Below, piece after piece: positions 27,003 through 34,566 of a stretch of DNA of 64,000 nt. Within the stretch, counting starts at the first letter, position 1. Each line of letters opens with the position of its first letter. This DNA is from Pseudomonas putida (GTDB lineage Bacteria > Pseudomonadota > Gammaproteobacteria > Pseudomonadales > Pseudomonadaceae). Made by a program: the position numbers and the translations under genes. The notes under the pieces are model-generated. The model was not told the origin of the DNA. It saw only the letters and a program-made list of their open reading frames with translations, and did not search any database. The stretch lies in NCBI RefSeq assembly GCF_028682175.1, contig NZ_JANHKS010000017.1, forward strand, positions 1-64,000, given 5' to 3'.

Positions 27003-27348
27003 GCTGCGCTCGGAAAAACCCATGACGCCGATCAGCCTGGCGGAACAGTTTTCTGACAATTGACCGCCTGTATCGAGGCCATGGAAAGAGCTGTTCATTA
27101 ATCGACCATATTGACCAAGCCCTTGCACCCAAGGGCTTACAGACAGTTATCCACAGAGATATTCACTATTTCCGTGGACAACTTTCTGAACCCTTTCCCG
27201 TTGACTATCAACGTCATATGGCGCTAGCACCCCTCCCTTCCTTTCGATCCTCCCATTTTTTTCGCACTGCCTGCGACGGATTTTTCCAGCGCCTGCGTTG
27301 AACCCTTCAGCTGCACTCATTTTCGCGTGCAGGCATGAAGGAGTTGTC
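27003..27348. promoter_or_regulatory. Intergenic region before the ECF-sigma cluster
   Basis: These 346 bases hold a single perfect DnaA-box sequence (TTATCCACA, 27147-27155), too isolated to mean an origin. Near the right end CGTTGAACCCTT (27296-27307) resembles an ECF-sigma -35 element and recurs in similar form before the gene at 29360. No gene is credible. Confidence 0.45.
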
Positions 27349-27666
27349 ATGAGAGTCCCACGATCTCTGGCCAGATTAGGTTACGCCCTGCTCATCCCGG
27401 TCGCACTCGCGGCACTGGCGAGCACCCCCTCCTACGCGCAGGAAATCATCATTCGCCAGGCGCCACCCCCCATGCGCATGGAGCCGGTTCCGGGCGGGCG
27501 GCCCGGATATGCCTGGGACCGCGGTCACTGGCGCTGGGAGGGCCGGGGCTATGTCTGGGCGCCCGGGCACTGGCAGCGCGTGCGACCCAATGCGCGCTGG
27601 CAGCCGGGCCACTGGGTGGCGCGCGGTCCGAACTGGTACTGGATAGAAGGTCGCTGGGTGCGGTGA
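27349..27666 (+). CDS. Exported YXWGXW-repeat protein
   Basis: A 105-residue protein with a signal peptide cleaved about after SYAQ (residue 31). The mature part consists of YXWGXW-type repeats rich in Trp, Gly and Arg: YAWDRGHWRWEG, YVWAPGHWQR, RWQPGHWVARG and WYWIEGRW. Such small exported proteins occur near envelope-stress regulators, but their function is not established. Strong ribosome site AAGGAG. A promoter-like motif lies 42-53 bases upstream. It opens the ECF-sigma gene group. Confidence 0.85.
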   Translation: MRVPRSLARLGYALLIPVALAALASTPSYAQEIIIRQAPPPMRMEPVPGGRPGYAWDRGHWRWEGRGYVWAPGHWQRVRPNARWQPGHWVARGPNWYWIEGRWVR

Positions 27667-27772
27667 ACCATTGGCGGGGATGCGGTCAGTAGTAACAAGA
27701 TATTTCAACGCCCTCCCCGCCAGCCTTGAACATGGCGTGGCTGCCCCAGTAACCGGACCGAGACACGCCATA

Positions 27773-28369
27773 TTGAACGAAACTGATCCGGACCTTGAGT
27801 TGTTGGCCCGCGTCGGCAACAACGAACCGGAGGCCGTCAAGGAGATGGTGTCACGCAAGCTCCCTCGCCTTCTCGCCTTGGCCAGCCGCGTGTTGGGCGA
27901 TGCCGAAGAAGCCAGGGATGTCGCCCAGGAAAGCTTTCTCAGGTTGTGGAAACATGCGGCGGGCTGGCGCACCGGCCAGGCGCGCTTCGACACCTGGCTG
28001 CACCGCGTCGTGTTGAACCTGTGCTACGACCGCCTGCGCAGCCGCAAGGGCATGCCGCTGCTCGAAGACGACTTCCTCGCCGAAGTCCCGGACAGCGCGC
28101 CGCTACCCGAGGAGCAGTTGCAAACCCAGGCGCAGCACGCACAAATGGCCGCAGCACTGGCCGCCTTGCCGGACCGCCAGCGTGAGGCCATCGTTTTGCA
28201 GTATTACCAGGAATTGCCCAACACCGAAGCCGCAGCGCTGATGCAGATCAGCGTCGAGGCGCTGGAAAGTCTTTTGTCACGAGGCCGGCGCAACTTGCGC
28301 ACTTATTTAGCCGAGTCAGACCTTGCCCCGCAGCAGCGCAAGGCCAGCCCAGGGAGAGGAAAACCATGA
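27773..28369 (+). CDS. ECF-type RNA polymerase sigma factor
   Basis: About 198 residues in the short sigma-70 (ECF) format: region 2 around residues 20-90 (DVAQESFLRLWKHA, then FDTWLHRVVLNLCYDRLR) and region 4 around 125-180 (LPDRQREAIVLQYYQ, TEAAALMQISVEALESLLSRGR). The start is uncertain: TTG at 27773 gives a protein beginning at the conserved domain, while ATG at 27680 adds about 31 residues without homology features. Its stop overlaps the next gene by four bases, so it is cotranslated with a one-span membrane protein that may be its anti-sigma factor. Confidence 0.85.
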   Translation: MNETDPDLELLARVGNNEPEAVKEMVSRKLPRLLALASRVLGDAEEARDVAQESFLRLWKHAAGWRTGQARFDTWLHRVVLNLCYDRLRSRKGMPLLEDDFLAEVPDSAPLPEEQLQTQAQHAQMAAALAALPDRQREAIVLQYYQELPNTEAAALMQISVEALESLLSRGRRNLRTYLAESDLAPQQRKASPGRGKP

Positions 28370-28800
28370 CGCCTGAACGCTTTGCCCATCTGGCCGACGC
28401 CTACGGGGCGGACCTGCGACACTGGCCGGCAGCCGAACAGGAAGATGCCCGTCGCCTGCTGGCTTCGGGGGAAACAAGCGTGCATGAAACGCTGCGGCAG
28501 GCGGCCTGGCTCGACCGGCAACTGGACACTCATCGCGCGGCCACCCCTGATCCGTTGCTGGTTCGCGCAGTGCTGGCAGCGGCCTTCACCCCGGCCTCGT
28601 CATCGTTCTGGCGTCGGCATTGGGAATGGCTGTCGAGCCTTGGCATCGTTGGCGTGGGCCTTGCCGGTGCAGCCGCGGGAATGCTGGTGGTTTCCCTCAG
28701 CCTGCCGCTCACCAGCACCCCCGAGGTATTGCCCAGCATCTTCGACCATGGCGATGTCGAGCTCTTCCAGGGCCTGGATGCCGAGGAGAACGATCAATGA
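28366..28800 (+). CDS. Single-span membrane protein, possible anti-sigma factor
   Basis: A 144-residue protein with a soluble N-terminal part (residues 1-83, with ADAYGADLRHWPAAEQEDAR) and one membrane helix (SSLGIVGVGLAGAAAGMLVVSL, about 88-108), then a short acidic tail. The N-terminus would be cytoplasmic. Position directly after the sigma gene, with ATGA overlap on both sides, and the topology fit an anti-sigma factor, but no ZAS zinc motif (HxxxCxxC) is present. It is otherwise unrecognised. Confidence 0.75.
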   Translation: MTPERFAHLADAYGADLRHWPAAEQEDARRLLASGETSVHETLRQAAWLDRQLDTHRAATPDPLLVRAVLAAAFTPASSSFWRRHWEWLSSLGIVGVGLAGAAAGMLVVSLSLPLTSTPEVLPSIFDHGDVELFQGLDAEENDQ

Positions 28801-29270
28801 GCCAGGCCCCCGCTCGCTTCAAAACCCTGCTGATCGCCTCGGTGCTGACCAACGTTTTCCTGATCGGCGGCCTTGCGGGCGGCTGGTATCAATGGTCCAA
28901 CCGCCCGCACCCTCCCCGCAGCGTGGTGCAACACGGGCTGCATCAGGCGCTGGCGCAACTGCCCGAAGCCCGTCGCCATCAGTTGCGCCGCCTGCTGCGT
29001 GAAACCCGCGCGCAAAACCAGGCGCTGATCGTCGCCAGCCGTCAGGCCCACGCCGATGTCGTGCAGCGCCTGCAATCTGCAGCGCTGGATCGCGATGCGC
29101 TGGACGCCGACCTGGACCGCGCCCGCACCGCCGACATCAGCCTGCGCACCCGCGTTGACGCCACTCTGGCCGACTTCGCCGCCACCTTGCCGGCCGATGA
29201 ACGCCAGAAACTGGCCGAGGCGATGGTCAACCGGCGTCAGGCGCTGCCACGCAACGCGATGAAAGAGTAA
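28797..29270 (+). CDS. Periplasmic heavy-metal sensor-like protein (CnrX/Spy-like)
   Basis: A 157-residue protein with an N-terminal membrane anchor (TLLIASVLTNVFLIGGLAGGW, residues 10-30) and a long helical periplasmic hairpin built of LPEARRHQLRRLLRETRAQNQALI-like segments, the layout of CnrX/ZraP/Spy proteins. CnrX regulates an anti-sigma factor in response to Ni or Co. The His/Cys metal cluster of CnrX is not apparent, so it may sense envelope damage instead. ATG overlaps the previous stop by four bases, completing a sigma, membrane protein and sensor operon. Confidence 0.8.
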   Translation: MSQAPARFKTLLIASVLTNVFLIGGLAGGWYQWSNRPHPPRSVVQHGLHQALAQLPEARRHQLRRLLRETRAQNQALIVASRQAHADVVQRLQSAALDRDALDADLDRARTADISLRTRVDATLADFAATLPADERQKLAEAMVNRRQALPRNAMKE

Positions 29271-29359
29271 AAACCGGCGACGGATTCTGCGCCATGCAAC
29301 GTTAAATCCCTGTACGCCCCACCAATCAGGTGCGGGCCAGGTCGACACAAGGATTTCCC

Positions 29360-29572
29360 ATGTTGCGATTCACCAAGGCCGCCCTGCTGGCCACCGCCTT
29401 CACCCTCACATTGTCCGGCTGTGTCGTCGAGCCGGTTCACCCGCGCCGCCCACCGCCGCCTGTAGAGGTCGTGCCCGTGATGCCCGCCCCCGGCGCACAA
29501 TGGGTGCCGGGACACTACCGCTGGGCTGGCAATCAATGGCTGTGGATGCCGGGGCACTGGCGCCGCTACTGA
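29360..29572 (+). CDS. Small YXWGXW-type lipoprotein
   Basis: A 70-residue lipoprotein (lipobox LSGC, Cys20). After a Pro-rich linker the mature part has two YXWGXW-type units, WVPGHYRWAG and WLWMPGHWRR, as in the protein at 27349. An AAGGA ribosome site precedes the ATG. A motif CGTTAAATCCCT at 29300-29311 lies at a spacing similar to that before the first YXWGXW gene. The pair flanks the sigma operon and they are plausible targets of that sigma factor. Confidence 0.8.
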   Translation: MLRFTKAALLATAFTLTLSGCVVEPVHPRRPPPPVEVVPVMPAPGAQWVPGHYRWAGNQWLWMPGHWRRY

Positions 29573-29645
29573 CAGACTCTCTGTGCAGTGCATGCTAGGC
29601 TCGCGAATCGACTGAACGACAGCGCTTCATAAAAGGACAGCATGC

Positions 29646-30299
29646 ATGCCAGAGCAGCACTCATTCGCCGCCTTCCTGTTCGACATGGATGGCACTCTGA
29701 CCAACTCCACCGTGGCCGCCGAGCGGGTCTGGACGCAATGGGCGCTGAGCAAGGGCGTCAATGTCCAGGAGTTGCTCGCGACCATTCACGGGGTGCGCTG
29801 CATCGACACCCTGCGCCGTTTGAACCTGCCGGGGGTCGATCCGGAACTGGAAGCGCAGCGGCTGACCGAGGCGGAAATCGAGGATGTCGAGGGCGTGGTG
29901 GCCGTTGAGGGCGCCGCGCAGTTCCTCGCTGCGATCCCGGACAACCGCTGGGCCGTGGTCACTTCTGCTCCGCGCCAACTGGCCGAACGCAGGATCCTCG
30001 CGGCCGGCCTGCCGCTGCCGCAGGTGCTGGTCAGCGCCGAAGACGTCGAGAGAGGCAAACCCGCGCCGGACTGCTTTCTGCTGGGTGCCCAGCGCCTGGG
30101 CACGAAGGCAGAGGATTGCCTGGTATTCGAAGATGCGGCGGCGGGTATTGGAGCGGCCGAAGCGGCCGGGGCGCAAGTGATGGTGGTCACGGCGGCGCAT
30201 ACCCACAGCCTACAGACGCGGCATCCTTCACTGAACAGTTACGATGCCTACAAGGTAGTGGTCGATCAGCAGGGGCGCCTGCAACTGCGCCCCAACTGA
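29646..30299 (+). CDS. HAD-family phosphatase (sugar phosphatase/beta-phosphoglucomutase-like)
   Basis: A 217-residue HAD subfamily IA hydrolase. Motif I FLFDMDGTL carries nucleophile Asp13 and Asp15; motif II is the Thr/Ser in VVTSAPR; motif III Lys is in GKPAPDCFL; motif IV is CLVFEDAAAGI. The helical cap lies between residues about 20 and 85. The GKPAPD and EDA.AGI forms point to sugar-phosphate phosphatases such as YfbT/HxpA. A strong AAAGGA site precedes the ATG. It acts in the cytoplasm; the substrate is not determined. Confidence 0.9.
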   Translation: MPEQHSFAAFLFDMDGTLTNSTVAAERVWTQWALSKGVNVQELLATIHGVRCIDTLRRLNLPGVDPELEAQRLTEAEIEDVEGVVAVEGAAQFLAAIPDNRWAVVTSAPRQLAERRILAAGLPLPQVLVSAEDVERGKPAPDCFLLGAQRLGTKAEDCLVFEDAAAGIGAAEAAGAQVMVVTAAHTHSLQTRHPSLNSYDAYKVVVDQQGRLQLRPN

Positions 30300-30311
30300 C
30301 CCGGGTGAGGC

Positions 30312-31322
30312 TCAGTCGATCAACTGGGCGTCACGCAGCGCACCCAGCGCGGCCTGCCAGCGCGGGTGCTGACGGTATTCGGTGGTCGCCAGCCCCTGTC
30401 CACGCATCCGGGCAATTCGCGCAGGGGCGGTGATTTTCATCCGCTGCGCAGCACTGAGGGCCAGCTCTGCGGCAGCGCGATCGTTGCACACCAGACCCAT
30501 GTCGCAACCGGCCGTCAGGGCCGCCTCGATACGGCTGGCGGCATCGCCCACCACATGGGCACCGGCCATGGACAGGTCATCGCTGAAGATCACCCCGTCA
30601 AAGCCAAGCTCGCCGCGCAGAATGTCCTGCAGCCAGCGCCGAGAGAAACCTGCCGGTTGCGAATCCACCTGCGGATAGATGACGTGAGCCGGCATGACCG
30701 CCGCCAGTTGCTTGCTCAAGCGGGCAAAAGGCACCAGATCGTTGGCCCGGATGGTTTCCAGACTGCGTTCATCGTTGGGGATCGCCACATGGGAATCCGC
30801 TTCGGCCCAGCCGTGCCCCGGGAAATGCTTGCCGGTGGCGGCCATGCCAGCGTCGTTCATGCCGCGAATGAAAGCACCCGCCAGCAACGCCGCACGCTCG
30901 GGATCACCTTCGAACGAACGGCTGCCCACCACCGCGCTGCGCTGGTAATCCAGGTCCAGCACCGGCGCAAAGCTCAAGTCCAGCCCGACGGCCAGCACTT
31001 CGGCTGCCATCAGCCAGCCGCACTGCTCGGCGAGGAATTCGGCATTCGGGTTGTCGGCAATCGCGCGCATGGCTGGCAGACGCACGAAGCCCTGGCGCAG
31101 GCGCTGCACCCGCCCGCCCTCCTGATCGACCGCCAGCAGCAAGTCAGGACGAATGGCGCGGATAGACGCGCACAGCTCACGTACCTGGCGAGGGCTTTCG
31201 ATGTTACGGGCAAAGATAATCAGGCCGCCCACTTCGGGCTGGCGCAGAAACTGACGGTCTTCGGCGGTCAGCCAGGTACCGGCGACGTCCACCATCAGGG
31301 AGCCTTGCAGGCCAGAATTCAT
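30312..31322 (-). CDS. nagZ: Beta-N-acetylglucosaminidase NagZ
   Basis: A 336-residue cytoplasmic glycoside hydrolase family 3 enzyme that removes GlcNAc from muropeptides during cell-wall recycling, and so shapes AmpC induction. Family motifs include DQEGGRVQRLR, the mobile loop KHFPGHGWAEADSH with its Asp-His dyad, and VIFSDDLSM with the nucleophile Asp. ATG at 31322 has GAAGGA upstream; a start six codons earlier lacks one. It follows psrA on the same strand, the order known from P. aeruginosa. Confidence 0.95.
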   Translation of the reverse strand: MNSGLQGSLMVDVAGTWLTAEDRQFLRQPEVGGLIIFARNIESPRQVRELCASIRAIRPDLLLAVDQEGGRVQRLRQGFVRLPAMRAIADNPNAEFLAEQCGWLMAAEVLAVGLDLSFAPVLDLDYQRSAVVGSRSFEGDPERAALLAGAFIRGMNDAGMAATGKHFPGHGWAEADSHVAIPNDERSLETIRANDLVPFARLSKQLAAVMPAHVIYPQVDSQPAGFSRRWLQDILRGELGFDGVIFSDDLSMAGAHVVGDAASRIEAALTAGCDMGLVCNDRAAAELALSAAQRMKITAPARIARMRGQGLATTEYRQHPRWQAALGALRDAQLID

Positions 31323-31413
31323 ACCAAGATCCTTCAACAACCAATGCTCAGACCGGCATGGTGAGGGATCGAGGGGTGCGATGCAAATTCACCGCACCGT
31401 ACTGCGAGAGCGA

Positions 31414-32127
31414 TCAGACTTTGGCGGGGGTCGGCGGCGTCGCGCTTTTGCTGCGTGGCTTGAGCTGGGCGCTGATCATGGCAGAGTCCGTCACCCCGGT
31501 TTCGGCGCGCATGCCAGCGGCCAGGAACGGCACCATCAGGCGCATGACCTGCTCGATGGAGGTATTGACGCCGAAATCGGTCTCGGCGATGGCGCGCAAC
31601 GCCTTGATGCCGGACATGCTGAACGCTGCGGCGCCGAGCATGAAGTGCACGCGCCAGAACAGCTCGATAGGCGGGATACGCGGCGCGGCCTCGTTGACCA
31701 GCAGCATATAGCGGCGGAAAACCTTGCCGTACATGTCTTCCAGATAGCGGCGCAGGTGGCCCTGGCTCTGGCTGAACGCCAGGCCCAGCAGACGCATGAA
31801 AATCGACAAATCATTGCCGCTTCGAGGTTGCACCACCAAGGCTTGCTCGACGAGAATTTCCAGCAGCTCTTCAAGGGTCGGCTTGTGCTCGGGCTTGGCC
31901 TGGCGGCGCTCAAGCTCTTTGTCCAGGCTCAGGCAGAACGGCCCCAGGAAACGCGAGAACACAGCCTGGATCAGCGCCTTTTTCGAACCGAAGTGGTAGT
32001 TCACCGCTGCCAGGTTCACCGACGCCTTGCTGGTAATGAGCCGCAACGACGTTTCGGCAAAACCCTTCTCGGCGAACAGCTGTTCTGCAGCATCGAGAAT
32101 TCGTTCAACTGTTTCCGACTGAGCCAT
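31414..32127 (-). CDS. psrA: TetR-family regulator PsrA
   Basis: A 237-residue TetR protein with the N-terminal helix-turn-helix (ETVERILDAAEQLFAEKGF, then SVNLAAVNYHFGSKKAL) and a helical ligand domain. Gene order nagZ-psrA-lexA-sulA is that of P. aeruginosa, where PsrA senses long-chain fatty acids, activates rpoS and represses itself and the fadBA operon. A perfect palindrome with GAAAC and GTTTC halves at 32155-32168 lies just upstream, matching the published PsrA motif. The C-terminal 20 residues are Pro/Lys-rich and disordered. Confidence 0.95.
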   Translation of the reverse strand: MAQSETVERILDAAEQLFAEKGFAETSLRLITSKASVNLAAVNYHFGSKKALIQAVFSRFLGPFCLSLDKELERRQAKPEHKPTLEELLEILVEQALVVQPRSGNDLSIFMRLLGLAFSQSQGHLRRYLEDMYGKVFRRYMLLVNEAAPRIPPIELFWRVHFMLGAAAFSMSGIKALRAIAETDFGVNTSIEQVMRLMVPFLAAGMRAETGVTDSAMISAQLKPRSKSATPPTPAKV

Positions 32128-32152
32128 GGTTCTTCGCCTGACAAACACTTGT

Positions 32153-32170
32153 TTGAAACATACGTTTCAA
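32153..32170. promoter_or_regulatory. PsrA operator upstream of psrA
   Basis: TTGAAAC and GTTTCAA form a perfect 7-base inverted repeat around ATAC, 26 bases before the psrA start. It matches the known PsrA site (G/C)AAAC-N2-4-GTTT(C/G) and indicates autorepression. Confidence 0.85.
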
Positions 32171-32315
32171 GCGATTTCCTGTCAACCCTGCCCGTTCGTT
32201 TTCTGCCCGTCCGGTCACGCCATTTAATCATACAAATCGGCACTTACAGCCACTGCCTGGCAAAGTCCGCGAGGGATCTTTGCACGGTCATCGGCTGCGC
32301 CGGATAAAAGGATGA

Positions 32316-32367
32316 TTGCCAAGACGCGATCACTGTATATAATCCCAGTCACTGTATAAAAAGACAG
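32316..32367 (+). promoter_or_regulatory. lexA promoter with two LexA (SOS) boxes
   Basis: A -35 TTGCCA (32316-32321) and -10 TATAAT (32338-32343) are separated by 16 bases. LexA box 1, CTGTATATAATCCCAG (32333-32348), covers the -10; box 2, CTGTATAAAAAGACAG (32352-32367), follows. Both keep the CTG-N10-CAG frame. This gives LexA autorepression and SOS induction of lexA-sulA. Confidence 0.93.
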
Positions 32368-32377
32368 AGCGACGTAC

Positions 32378-32989
32378 ATGATTAAACTGACAGCACGCCA
32401 AGCCGAGATTCTGGATTTCATCAAACGCTGTCTCGAAGACAACGGCTACCCGCCCACCCGTGCGGAAATCGCTCAGAAACTGGGGTTCAAATCCCCCAAC
32501 GCTGCCGAAGAGCACCTCAAGGCCCTGGCACGCAAGGGCGCCATCGAGATGACCCCTGGCGCCTCCCGCGGCATCCGCATTCCGGGCTTCGAGGCCAAGA
32601 ACGACGACACCGGCGGCCTGCCGATCATCGGCCGCGTCGCTGCCGGTGCACCGATCCTGGCCCAGCAACACGTCGAGGAATCCCTGGCCATCAACCCGGC
32701 GTTCTTCCACCCCAGCGCAGACTACCTGCTCCGGGTCCACGGCATGAGCATGAAGGATGTCGGCATCCTCGACGGCGACCTGCTGGCGGTCCACACCACC
32801 CGCGAAGCCCGCAACGGCCAGATCGTCGTGGCGCGCATCGGCGACGAAGTCACCGTCAAGCGCTTCAAGCGTGAAGGCAGCAAGGTCTGGCTGATCGCCG
32901 AGAACCCTGATTTCGCCCCCATCGAGGTCAACCTGAAAGATCAGGACCTGGTCATCGAAGGGCTGAGCGTCGGCGTGATTCGCCGCTAA
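32378..32989 (+). CDS. lexA: LexA repressor
   Basis: A 203-residue SOS repressor. The winged helix lies in residues 1-70 ([23 protein letters not shown]). The self-cleavage site is Ala89-Gly90 in VAAGAP, and the catalytic dyad is Ser124 (HGMSMKD) and Lys161 (VTVKRFKRE). RecA filaments would trigger cleavage. Its own promoter carries two LexA boxes, and sulA starts 11 bases after its stop, forming the standard Pseudomonas lexA-sulA operon. Confidence 0.97.
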   Translation: MIKLTARQAEILDFIKRCLEDNGYPPTRAEIAQKLGFKSPNAAEEHLKALARKGAIEMTPGASRGIRIPGFEAKNDDTGGLPIIGRVAAGAPILAQQHVEESLAINPAFFHPSADYLLRVHGMSMKDVGILDGDLLAVHTTREARNGQIVVARIGDEVTVKRFKREGSKVWLIAENPDFAPIEVNLKDQDLVIEGLSVGVIRR

Positions 32990-33000
32990 GGAGAACGTCC

Positions 33001-33501
33001 ATGCAGTTCCAGACACCGCAACAACATGCACAACTGCCCCTGTTCGAAGCCTTCATGGCTCCGGTCGGGCACCTGCTCGACGCGCCGCTGCTCAAGGTGC
33101 CGGTCCTGGACGATGTGGTCCAGAAGCCCTGGAACAACGATGCGGAAGTCTTCAGTGAATTGTCATTGCGCGGCGCTGCCGGGAACTGCCTGAACCTTCT
33201 GGCGCCTATCCTCCGGGATCTGAGCCAGGACTCCAACGACCGCTGGCTGACGCTCATCGCTCCGCCTTCGAGCGTCACCCAGGCCTGGCTGCGGGACGCC
33301 GGGCTGAACCGGGAGCGCATTATCCTGATGCAGCCCCGTGGCAATCAGAGCGCGCTGGAACTGACCCGCGAAGCCTTGCGCCTGGGCCGCAGTCATACCG
33401 TCGTCAGCTGGATCAACCCGATTTCGGGCACCGCCCGTCAGCAACTGATCAGCGCGGCGAGCATCGGAAATGCGCAAAGCCTGAACATCCGCCTGGGCTG
33501 A
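33001..33501 (+). CDS. sulA: SOS cell-division inhibitor SulA
   Basis: A 166-residue protein that blocks FtsZ polymerisation during the SOS response. It sits 11 bases after lexA in the same transcript, as in other Pseudomonas. The fold is RecA-like; stretches such as NDRWLTLIAPPSSVTQAWL and GNQSALELTREALRLGRSH match Pseudomonas SulA. The N-terminal 30 residues are variable in the family. Expression is governed by the two LexA boxes upstream of lexA. Confidence 0.93.
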   Translation: MQFQTPQQHAQLPLFEAFMAPVGHLLDAPLLKVPVLDDVVQKPWNNDAEVFSELSLRGAAGNCLNLLAPILRDLSQDSNDRWLTLIAPPSSVTQAWLRDAGLNRERIILMQPRGNQSALELTREALRLGRSHTVVSWINPISGTARQQLISAASIGNAQSLNIRLG

Positions 33502-33595
33502 GTGACAGCGGCGGGTTCAGTCAGTATCGGAAAAGGTGTGTAGCCAGGCTTCTGCGAATGAGAAGCCTTGAAGCACGCATTTGACCCGGGCCGGA

Positions 33596-33832
33596 TCAAT
33601 GCAGGACGCGAGGCCCCTCTTCTTCCTTGGTCAGCTCGCCTTCAGCCAGGCGGCCAGCCATCTGCACGCCGACGCTCAGCATTGCCTTGGCGACTTCGAC
33701 GTGTTGGCCTTGCAGAAATGCCTTGGCATCCTCGGAGAAATTCAAGGTCACCAACGACCCTTCATCCTCGGCACGGCGCAACTCGATGCGGCCGTCAGGC
33801 AATTCGACAATTTCCAGAAAAGAGGTTGGCAT
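33596..33832 (-). CDS. Conserved small hypothetical protein (PA3009-like position)
   Basis: A 78-residue soluble acidic protein without signal or membrane segment. It has a likely beta-beta-alpha layout (SFLEIVELPDGRIELRRAED, then LNFSEDAKAFLQGQHVEVAKAML). ATG at 33832 is chosen over a frame to 33901. It occupies the place between sulA and topA where P. aeruginosa carries small conserved genes. No function is known. Confidence 0.75.
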   Translation of the reverse strand: MPTSFLEIVELPDGRIELRRAEDEGSLVTLNFSEDAKAFLQGQHVEVAKAMLSVGVQMAGRLAEGELTKEEEGPRVLH

Positions 33833-33914
33833 CAGGACAGTTCTCCACGAAAGACGACCATTGTAACAGCCTGATGACGCATGCCCTAGTCCATCGATCA
33901 TTCAGACGTTTGGC

Positions 33915-34436
33915 TCAGCACTCGCTCAAGCCTTCGCGGAAGCGAATGGCCAGCCCCTTGAGCTGTTGCCGCCAGCTCTCCATCTCTTCACGGCTCAACT
34001 CAGGCTCCGGCTCATCCTCAGCCCCCACCGAAATGATCAACGGCTGGGTGACGTCGCCCTTGGGTTTGCTCGGGGCACGTGGCGGCTGGAACAGCGCGTT
34101 GTAGGACGCCAACAGCTGCGCCAGCCAGGTTTCGCGCTGCTGCGCCAATTCCACCAGCTCAGCCATCTCCGGGATCTGTATCGACTCCAGCACCTGCGGG
34201 GTCAGCAGCGCCTCGGCACGTGGCGAGCTGGCCTGGGGCAAACGATAGAAGCCGGCGATCTCGTGACACAGGCCCAGCAGCGCGCCGTACAGGTGAAACA
34301 CCGCCGATTCACGTTCAGCCTGCTCCAGGCCCTGGGCGTTCATGGCGCCACTGGCCTTGGCCTTGGCCATGGCTTCCAGGGCAAGCCCTGCGAAAAAGAT
34401 CTTCTGGTTGGTACGTGTATAGAGTTCGCGAGCCAT
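33915..34436 (-). CDS. Conserved hypothetical protein next to topA (DUF6586-like)
   Basis: A 173-residue soluble, mostly helical protein, with blocks such as ARELYTRTNQKIFFAGLALE and ERESAVFHLYGALLGLCHEIAGFYRL. The C-terminal third is Glu/Pro-rich and probably flexible. It lies downstream of topA on the same strand, a position conserved in Pseudomonas; I recall the family as DUF6586. Start ATG at 34436 fits the MARELYTRTN opening. No function is established. Confidence 0.78.
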   Translation of the reverse strand: MARELYTRTNQKIFFAGLALEAMAKAKASGAMNAQGLEQAERESAVFHLYGALLGLCHEIAGFYRLPQASSPRAEALLTPQVLESIQIPEMAELVELAQQRETWLAQLLASYNALFQPPRAPSKPKGDVTQPLIISVGAEDEPEPELSREEMESWRQQLKGLAIRFREGLSEC

Positions 34437-34566
34437 GAACGTGGCCTCCACCTCGATGAATAGGGACAGGTCGCCTTGCGAAAAAAATCCCCCGCTACGC
34501 AAGCGCACCGGGGGACTGATTCAACGCATGGCGGGTGCGCCAGCCGACAGGCTCAGGCGCACGCGA

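Noticed and set aside
27147..27155. A perfect DnaA box (TTATCCACA)
   Set aside because: Only one copy, with no cluster, AT-rich unwinding element or dnaA/dnaN genes; not an origin.
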